Part shown: one piece after another, positions 58,998-64,000 of the stretch | Layout of the letters: each line of letters opens with the position of its first letter | Position numbering within the stretch: position 1 is the stretch's first letter | Assembly (NCBI RefSeq): GCF_007827045.1 | Contig: NZ_RPFW01000006.1 | Location: 620,001-684,000 of the forward strand | Direction: 5' to 3' | DNA from: Trebonia kvetii | GTDB taxonomy: Bacteria > Actinomycetota > Actinomycetes > Streptosporangiales > Streptosporangiaceae | Length of the DNA stretch: 64,000 nucleotides | The notes under the pieces: model-generated | Seen by the model: only the letters and a program-made list of their open reading frames with translations | The model's database searches: none | What the model was told of the DNA's origin: nothing | Made by a program: the position numbers and the translations under genes

Positions 58998-59534
58998 GGA
59001 AACGCGGGAAATTTCCCCAGTTCGGGGAAATTTCCATGGCTTGAGCGTAACGGCCGCTGCTTGCGGGCGCCAGGCATTTCGCGTTCCGTCCTGATTGCTG
59101 GGTCCCGGGTGGTCCCCTCCGAGTGCGTCCGGCGGCGGTCACGTTCCATGCTGTCCGCAGAGCCAGGGCAGGCGAAATATCCGCCGATATGGCCGGCAGT
59201 CGATGCATCACAGACTCGCTCGAAGCCTGTCTGCTCATGCCGGTCGTTTGCTCGTCGGCGGCGGTCCTGAAATGCTTCGCGCATGTCTTCCCTCCCCACC
59301 TCCGCCGAGGACGTCATCGGTCAGCCAGCCGGATTCATCCGCGCAGGCCAGCACGATCCGCGCCCGCTGCGTCAGCGACTGCGACGCGGTTCGCTTGCGG
59401 ACCAGCGTGTCCTGTCTCAGGATTCGTTGCCTGGTGCGACGCTGTGACCAGGGCCGGACAATCTTGAATGGGACGGTTGGCTGCCGTGGTGGGGGCGCCG
59501 TCGGGCGGGCAGGACGCGTTGACGCAGGTTTGTC
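58998..59534. other. Region between the repeats and tniQ
   Basis: About 540 bases with no convincing gene. It lies downstream of the tniABQ operon and may be the internal side of the transposon end. Confidence 0.4.
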
Positions 59535-60182
59535 TCAGTCGATCTTGTCCGGTGCCTGTGCTGCCCGGCGGCTGACGACGTAGGCGCGGAGAGTCGGATA
59601 GGCGACGGTGGTGCTGTGGTCGTCGGCGAGGCGCTGCCAGATCGTGGCGGTGGCGATCGCGGGGTCTGCGTCGATCATCGCGTCGATCTGGGGGTGCAGG
59701 CCGTTGAGGGCTGCTGGCTCGCGGTGGATCTTCTTCCTCGCGGGCGGGTCCGGGGAGTCGAGGGCCTTGATGATGGTGCGGCGGCCGACGTGGTGCTTGC
59801 GCTCGATCGTCCGCTCGGACATGCCCGCGTCGGAGTCGCGGCGGATCACCGCGTATCTCTGCTGTTTTGCGGCGTAGGCATGCTGGATGTCTTCTCTGGT
59901 GTAGCGGCGTCCGGTCCCTGTTTGCCGGAGAGCGGCGGGGCCAAGTTCGGGGAAGGCGCGCAGGATCGCGTGCGGCTTGCGGCCTGCCAGGACGGCGAGT
60001 TCCGCAGCGTCGATGGGGCCGTAGCTGCCGCGGGGCGTGGCGAGGTATCGGCGCAGGTAGCTGAAGCGCAGGTGGTTCGCGGCGGCCAGCCGGCGCAGGT
60101 AGGAGTCGGCGGTCTCACCCTGGCGGGGGCGGGGCCGGACAGGGAGCGGCGGGGGCCTCTGGCCGTTGCCGGTCCCGGTCAC
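59535..60182 (-). CDS. TniQ-family transposition targeting protein with helix-turn-helix tail
   Basis: A 215-residue protein; its GTG overlaps the tniB stop (GTGA). The N-terminus has the TniQ pattern (PVRPRPRQGETADSYLRRLA, then AANHLRFSYLRRYL). The central and C-terminal parts carry helix-turn-helix-like segments (RRYTREDIQHAYAAKQQRYA; SERTIERKHHVGRRTIIKAL; ATIWQRLADDHSTTVAYPTL). TniQ/TnsD proteins direct Tn7- and Tn5053-like elements to targets. It is the last gene of a coupled tniA-tniB-tniQ operon. It looks intact but would need a working TniA in trans. No zinc-finger Cys residues are evident. Confidence 0.75.
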   Translation of the reverse strand: MTGTGNGQRPPPLPVRPRPRQGETADSYLRRLAAANHLRFSYLRRYLATPRGSYGPIDAAELAVLAGRKPHAILRAFPELGPAALRQTGTGRRYTREDIQHAYAAKQQRYAVIRRDSDAGMSERTIERKHHVGRRTIIKALDSPDPPARKKIHREPAALNGLHPQIDAMIDADPAIATATIWQRLADDHSTTVAYPTLRAYVVSRRAAQAPDKID

Positions 60183-61198
60183 GGCTTTCCCTGCCGGGTG
60201 CTGGATGCCTGGGAGGCGATGTCGACGGGGATGGCGTCCATGGACGTGCGGGTGATCTTCTCGGTGCCGTCGATGACGGCCTGGATGGCGGCGGAGCGGA
60301 TGAGCCAGAGCAGGCTGCCGATCATCCCGCCGGTCCGCTGGTGGAGGTAGCCGGCCAGGTCCGGGAGGGCGCCGGCCGGGTGGCGGTGCAGCCGCAGGCT
60401 GCCCTCGATCGCGGCGACCAGGGTGGCCCACTGCGCGTCGCGGGGGAACGGGCCGGTGCGGACCATCGAATAGCGTCCCGCGATCTGCTCGCCGCGAGGG
60501 CCGGACAGCAGCCCGGCTCTCTCGACGTTGATCCCGGACAGCACGAAGGTCGCGGGGATCCTTTCGGAGAAGTACTTCAGGGTGTCGGACGCCTCGGCCC
60601 CGGGGCGGGTCGCGATGTTGAGGTTGTGGATCTCGTCAACGCAGATGGCGGTCGTCCTCACATCGGCGCAGACGCCGCAGACGGCCTCGATGATGTCGGT
60701 GATGTTGGCCTGCCGGGTGACCGGGATGCCGAGGAACCGGGCGAACTCCGCCGCGATCATCCGGGGGGTGGCGGCGGGCGGGACGGTGATGTAGATGACC
60801 GGGATGTGATCGGCGCAGCCCGGGTAGCGGCGGCGGTGGATGACCTCGATGGTCTTGCCGAGCTGGGTGATCGCGGTGGTCTTCCCCGTCCGGGCAGGGC
60901 CGGACACGATCAGCCCGGAGCGGCCGAAGCGGGCGGCCCGGTTCATGTGGGCCAGCCGCCTGCCGGTGGTCACGACGTCGCGGACCGCCGGGGTCTGGAC
61001 GACCAGGAGCCGGGAGTGGTGGGCGATCCGGTCATCGTCATAGTGAGCCCGCTTGCCAGGGTCCAGGTCCTGCCAGGTCACGGTGTCGAGCAGCTCTGGG
61101 ATGGCGGGCAGCTCGCTGGCGAACTGCCGCCAGCCGGAGAGGGAGGTCAGGGCCTGGAGCTGGGGGTCCACGTCGGGCCCGGGCTGGCGGGTCACCAT
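60179..61198 (-). CDS. TniB/TnsC-like AAA+ transposition ATPase
   Basis: A 339-residue ATPase from ATG 61198, overlapping the tniA stop by 7 bases. Walker A is SGPARTGKTTAITQLG, Walker B TTAICVDEIHNLNIATRPGA, and sensor-like FVLSGINVERAGLLSG and LIRSAAIQAVIDGTEKITRT follow. TniB/TnsC proteins form ATP-dependent filaments on DNA that select the target and activate TniA. The gene appears complete. It lies between truncated TniA and TniQ in the usual operon order. Confidence 0.85.
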   Translation of the reverse strand: MVTRQPGPDVDPQLQALTSLSGWRQFASELPAIPELLDTVTWQDLDPGKRAHYDDDRIAHHSRLLVVQTPAVRDVVTTGRRLAHMNRAARFGRSGLIVSGPARTGKTTAITQLGKTIEVIHRRRYPGCADHIPVIYITVPPAATPRMIAAEFARFLGIPVTRQANITDIIEAVCGVCADVRTTAICVDEIHNLNIATRPGAEASDTLKYFSERIPATFVLSGINVERAGLLSGPRGEQIAGRYSMVRTGPFPRDAQWATLVAAIEGSLRLHRHPAGALPDLAGYLHQRTGGMIGSLLWLIRSAAIQAVIDGTEKITRTSMDAIPVDIASQASSTRQGKP

Positions 61199-62049
61199 GG
61201 CTTGTCGGCCTCGGCGAAGGGGTCGAAGATCGGCATCGGGATGACCTCGGCCAGCGGGGCGTCCTCCTGGCTTCCGGCTTGCGGCCGGGCGTCGTTCCGG
61301 GCGGGCCGGGGGTTCTTCTGGGAGGCGGGGAGCTGCTGCGCTGCCCTGGTCCGTGCTGCGACTCGCCGGCTTCGGCGGTCCTGCTTCGGCCCGCCCGGGC
61401 CGCCAGGACCCAGGCTGGCCCGCTGGAGCAGGCTTTCGACGGCGTCCGCGAGTTCTGCCTCGGTGGCCCCTGGCTGGCGGGCGCGGGCGTGGTCCCAGGC
61501 CATCTCGCCGAAGGGGGCGGCGACCCGGTGAAGCTGGGTCCAGAACACGGTGATCCAGCCGCCGTTCCAGTGGTCGCGGACCCAGATGCGGGAGATGTCG
61601 TAGGGGTCGCAGTGGACTTCCCACTTGCCGTCGTGCCCGGTGATGCCGGATGACTGCTGGCGGAAGGGGTTGAGCTCGGGGCCGTCGTAAGTGCGGCGGG
61701 CGACCTTGATGCCATAGGCGTTAATGGCGTTCCAGCGGGCGGGCAGCAGCTCGACGTAGTCATCGGCCGTCAGAGCGACCGGGACGTACCCGCAGGCCTC
61801 GACCATCGCGGCGTACTTCTCGTTCGGCGTGAACGCCCGCCCGGGATGGAGGGGGTCGCGGAGCTCGTCGTGCGGGCGGTTCTGCCAGGCCGCGATGATC
61901 CACTCATCAAGCAGCGCCTGCAGTTCCGTGAGCGACCAGGCGGCCTGCTGGCCCTCGCCGCGGCCCCGGAACTCGGGGCTGCGGCCCGTGTAGCCGGCGA
62001 CGAACTGGGCGAACAGCGTCGCCATGGACCCCAGGGTGTTGAGCGGCAC
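61192..62049 (-). pseudogene. TniA/Mu-type transposase, C-terminal half only
   Basis: About 285 residues from a GTG at 62049: LGSMATLFAQFVAGYTGRSP, EFRGRG, LLDEWIIAAWQNRPHDELRD, PLHPGRAFTPNEKYAAMVEA, and the MuA-type beta-barrel and C-terminal region (DISRIWVRDHWNGGWITVFW). The frame is closed upstream by a TGA. All three catalytic residues (DDE) precede this point in the family, so the remnant has no active site. The interruption is at the edge of a second transposon, whose insertion or a later deletion likely removed the 5' half. Confidence 0.85.
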
Positions 62050-62070
62050 CCTGGGTGCTCACGTAGTTCC

Positions 62071-62119
62071 GGGTTTCCGGCATTGTGTTTCCCGATGATG
62101 TTGGGCTGCGTGTTTCCCT
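62071..62119. repeat. Three short TTTCC repeats at the junction of two transposons
   Basis: GGGTTTCCGG (62071-62080), GTGTTTCCCG (62085-62094) and GTGTTTCCCT (62110-62119) lie in one orientation within 50 bases, between truncated tniA and the DUF6431 gene. Such clusters at transposon ends are often transposase-binding sites. This is probably the left end of the rightward element. Confidence 0.4.
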
Positions 62120-62168
62120 GGCCTGGGTGTTCGTCGGCGGCGGCACCTTGCCGATGGGGGCATGAGTA

Positions 62169-62210
62169 GGCCCTCCCGGTGTCTCTTGGCCGAGTGCGCC
62201 CGGGAGGGCC
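62169..62210 (+). promoter_or_regulatory. Hairpin enclosing the ribosome binding site of the DUF6431 gene
   Basis: GGCCCTCCCGG (62169-62179) pairs perfectly with CCGGGAGGGCC (62200-62210) over 20 bases. The right arm contains the GGGAGG ribosome binding site and ends directly before the GTG start at 62211. Folding would hide the site. Any transcript reading in from outside would carry both arms, as in fold-back inhibition of IS10/IS50 transposase. Confidence 0.65.
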
Positions 62211-62810
62211 GTGAAGCGCTCGGAGGCGCTTGTGGTCACGGTAGGGGCAAATCCGGCTGAGGTCGAACGGTCGCTGGCGGGCGGGGAGCTTGAGTGCCCG
62301 CTGTGCGGCGGGGTGCTCGCGCGGTGGGGGCACGCGCGGCCGCGGGTGCTGAGGGGCGGGCAGGGGCCGGTTCGGCTGCGGCCGCGGCGGGCCCGCTGCT
62401 CGGGGTGCGGGTCTACTCACGTGCTGCTGCCGGCTTTCGCCCTGCTGAGGCGGGCTGACCTGGCCGAGGTGATCGGGGCGGCGCTGGCGGCGAGGGCCCT
62501 GGGGAAGGGGGCGCGGCCGATCGCGACGGCGTCCGGGCGGGCGCTGGCCACGGTCCGGGGCTGGCTGCGGCGGTTCGGGGCGCGGGCGGAGGCGGTGCGG
62601 GTGTTCTTCACCGGGCTGCTGGTGGAGACCGGGGTCGATCCGGTCCCGCCGGCGCAGGGGCCGTCGCCGTTCGCCGACGCGGTCGCGGCGGTTGCCGGGG
62701 CCGCGTCGGCGGTTTCCTCGCGCTGGCCGGGCATCGGCAGGGTGTCGCCGTGGCGGGCGGCGAGCGCGGCCAGCGGCGGCCGGCTGCTGTCGCCGGGCTG
62801 GCCCCGGTAG
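62211..62810 (+). CDS. DUF6431-like zinc-ribbon/helix-turn-helix transposon protein
   Basis: A 199-residue protein from GTG 62211 with GGGAGGG upstream. A zinc ribbon (CPLCGG then RARCSGCGSTHVLLPAFALL) is followed by a helix-turn-helix (LARALGKGARPIATASGRAL-type segment, ending TVRGWLRRFGARAEAVRVFF) and an Ala/Gly-rich end. Such proteins occur directly upstream of DDE transposases in actinobacteria and probably bind the element's ends or regulate it. Start and codon usage look intact. Family naming is from memory of the pattern. Confidence 0.7.
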   Translation: MKRSEALVVTVGANPAEVERSLAGGELECPLCGGVLARWGHARPRVLRGGQGPVRLRPRRARCSGCGSTHVLLPAFALLRRADLAEVIGAALAARALGKGARPIATASGRALATVRGWLRRFGARAEAVRVFFTGLLVETGVDPVPPAQGPSPFADAVAAVAGAASAVSSRWPGIGRVSPWRAASAASGGRLLSPGWPR

Positions 62811-62903
62811 CTGTCCAACACGAGTTCCCCCTGATGCGGGGTGCCGCTGGCCTGGGAATCTTCGCGGGTTGTCCGTTTTGGCATCTCGTGAAAGAGGTTT
62901 TCC

Positions 62904-64000
62904 TTGACAAGGAGAGACGACGACCAGGCGGTGCGGCTGGAGCGCGCCCGCGCGATCGGGCTGTTCCGCTACATGCTGATCCGGGAGGCCGCCGACCCCA
63001 CTTTGACGGGGCGGCAGCGGGGGGCGATGGTGCGGGCGATCGCGGCGGTCCCGCATACCGACCCGGAGGGGCGGACGGTCCGGATAACCCGGTGGACTCT
63101 GGACCGGTGGATCCAGGACTGGCGCAAGGGCGGGTTCGACGCGCTCGTGCCGTCGCCGCGGCAGTCCCAGCCGCGGACCCCGCCGGAGGTTTTCGAGCTG
63201 GCGACCGCACTGAAGAAGGAGAACCCGGACCGGAGCGCAGCGCAGGTCAAGCGGATCCTGGAGGCCCAGCACGGGTGGGCGCCGGACGAGCGGACCCTGC
63301 AGCGGATGTTCGTCCGCACCGGGCTGACCGCGCTGCGGGCCCCGGCGGAGCCGGCGGTCTTCGGCCGGTTCGAGGCGGACCGCCCGAACGAGCTCTGGAC
63401 CGGAGATGCCCTCCACGGGCCGAGGATCGGAGGGCGCAAAACATACCTATCAGTTACGTGGAATCCGAGCGCGGAAGGCACTGTCGGCCGAAGGCCGTCC
63501 TCACCTGCGAGGATTCCCACGTAACACGGATTCTGTGGACTGCGACGAAGGAGCATTCCACAGAATTTTCGCCTTCGTCGACGACCACTCCCGGGCGGTC
63601 ACGGGACACCGGTGGGGGTTCGCCGAGGACACCGTCCGGCTGGCCGCCGCGCTGCGCCCGGCGCTGGCCGCCCGCGGCGTCCCCTCCTACGTCTACGTCG
63701 ATAACGGCAGTGCGTTCGTCGACTCGTGGCTGATGCGGGCCTGCGCACGGCTCGGCATCAAGCTGGTCCACTCCGCCCCGGGCCGCCCGCAGGGCAGGGG
63801 CAAGATCGAGCGGTTCTTCCGCACCGTCAACGGCGAGTTCACCGTCGAGATCGCCGCCGGCGACGGCCAGCCGGGACGCAAGGTGGACAGCCTGGCCGAG
63901 ATGAACAGGCTGTTCACCGCCTGGGTGGAGAACGTCTACCACCGCCGCGTCCACAGCGAGACCGGCATGGCTCCTCTCGCCCGCTGGATGGCCGGCGCCC
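62904..64000 (+). pseudogene. DDE (IS481/Mu-like) transposase interrupted by a 118-bp insertion; 3' end outside window
   Basis: TTG 62904 with AAAGAGG upstream starts the frame: TRRDDDQAVRLERARAIGLF, helix-turn-helix region TRWTLDRWIQDWRKGGFDAL, and the first catalytic Asp in ELWTGDALHGPRIGGRKTYL. At 63449 the frame runs into 118 foreign bases and stops. After them, in a different frame, the integrase core resumes: FAFVDDHSRAVTGHRWGFAE, the second Asp in YVYVDNGSAFVDSWLMRACA, and the Glu in GRGKIERFFRTVNGEF. Without the insertion the enzyme would be continuous and catalytically complete. Downstream genes are cut off by the window edge. Confidence 0.85.
63450..63567. mobile_element. 118-bp multi-palindromic insertion in the transposase gene
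   Basis: Removing exactly 63450-63567 restores a continuous transposase frame (codon CTA joined to TTC). The insert holds an outer stem TTACGTGGAATCC (63454-63466) with GGATTCCCACGTAA (63511-63524), an inner hairpin CGGCC-GAA-GGCCG (63485-63497), and a second stem ATTCTGTGGA (63530-63539) with TCCACAGAAT (63557-63566). GTGGAAT (63458-63464) also pairs with ATTCCAC (63555-63561), giving subterminal inverted repeats. It encodes nothing. It resembles a MITE, REP-type or integron attC-like structured element. Confidence 0.6.

Noticed and set aside
61770..63416. 548-codon minus-strand frame across the junction of the two transposons
   Set aside because: It spans unrelated elements and is Arg/Pro-rich; the real genes are on other frames.
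1..64000. CRISPR arrays, cas genes, rRNA and tRNA genes
   Set aside because: No regularly spaced repeats, no Cas motifs, and no cloverleaf or rRNA-like sequence was recognised by reading.

Overview
The window is high-GC DNA from a filamentous-type actinobacterium, probably a soil Streptosporangiales/Catenulisporales-like organism. The lineage is inferred from strong GC bias at third codon positions, many GTG starts with GGAGG-type ribosome binding sites, a GH12-CBM2 cellulase, AfsR/LuxR-type ATPase regulators, an NhaA-DsbA fusion and many short actinomycete accessory genes. No rRNA, tRNA or CRISPR array was seen.

Layout. 0-8 kb: the end of a phospholipase-D/cardiolipin synthase gene, a dinucleotide-binding oxidoreductase, a PhyH-type dioxygenase, a secreted GH12 endoglucanase, a ROK regulator fused by deletion to a lipoprotein relic, a membrane protein, and a divergent MarR/VOC pair with two clear operators. 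8.2-17.1 kb is the best preserved functional unit. It holds a branched-chain-amino-acid-type ABC importer (livF divergent from livKHMG), a Crp/Fnr-family regulator, a flavin reductase, a luciferase-like (LLM) oxidoreductase, a YceI protein and a SnoaL-like protein. CRP-like TGTG-N8-9-ACA boxes lie in both divergent promoters, which suggests one regulated uptake-and-oxidation system.

17-31 kb is a decaying accessory stretch: an AfsR-like ATPase frameshifted in Walker A and cut by an IS630 relic, a stand-alone LigD phosphoesterase-like protein, NhaA-DsbA, two very small genes, a secreted beta-propeller, a MerR stub, a LuxR ATPase and glgX truncated against each other, and a frameshifted FUSC protein. 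31-37 kb carries a response regulator/histidine kinase pair followed by a secreted PepSY-like protein, a membrane-anchored phosphodiester glycosidase, and Uma2 and peptide deformylase pseudogenes. 37.5-47.3 kb is redox and metal related: a four-helix cytochrome-b561-like protein, a BNR-like secreted protein, a methyltransferase, ApbE with its FMN-binding target and a flavocytochrome reductase, a P1B-5 ATPase with a C-terminal hemerythrin domain, and ArsC. 47.7-53.3 kb mixes a LuxR regulator, a DUF4389 protein and an intact VapBC-type toxin-antitoxin pair with fragments of an MFS transporter, a cation/proton antiporter, AlkD, a tyrosine integrase and its AbrB-like partner. 53.3-58.5 kb has a translationally coupled acyl-CoA ligase/HMG-CoA reductase pair, a lipase gene with an in-frame stop, and a small protein/XRE regulator pair with an unusually good promoter.

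58.8-64 kb is transposon territory. It contains a Tn7/Tn5053-like tniA-tniB-tniQ operon whose TniA has lost its catalytic half. Back to back with it is a second element (DUF6431 protein plus DDE transposase) whose first ribosome binding site lies inside an 11-bp hairpin stem and whose transposase is interrupted by a 118-bp multi-palindromic insertion. A roughly 95-bp repeat near 58.85 kb recurs near 8.1 kb.

All calls come from reading the sequence. Family assignments rest on recognised motifs, not on database searches.
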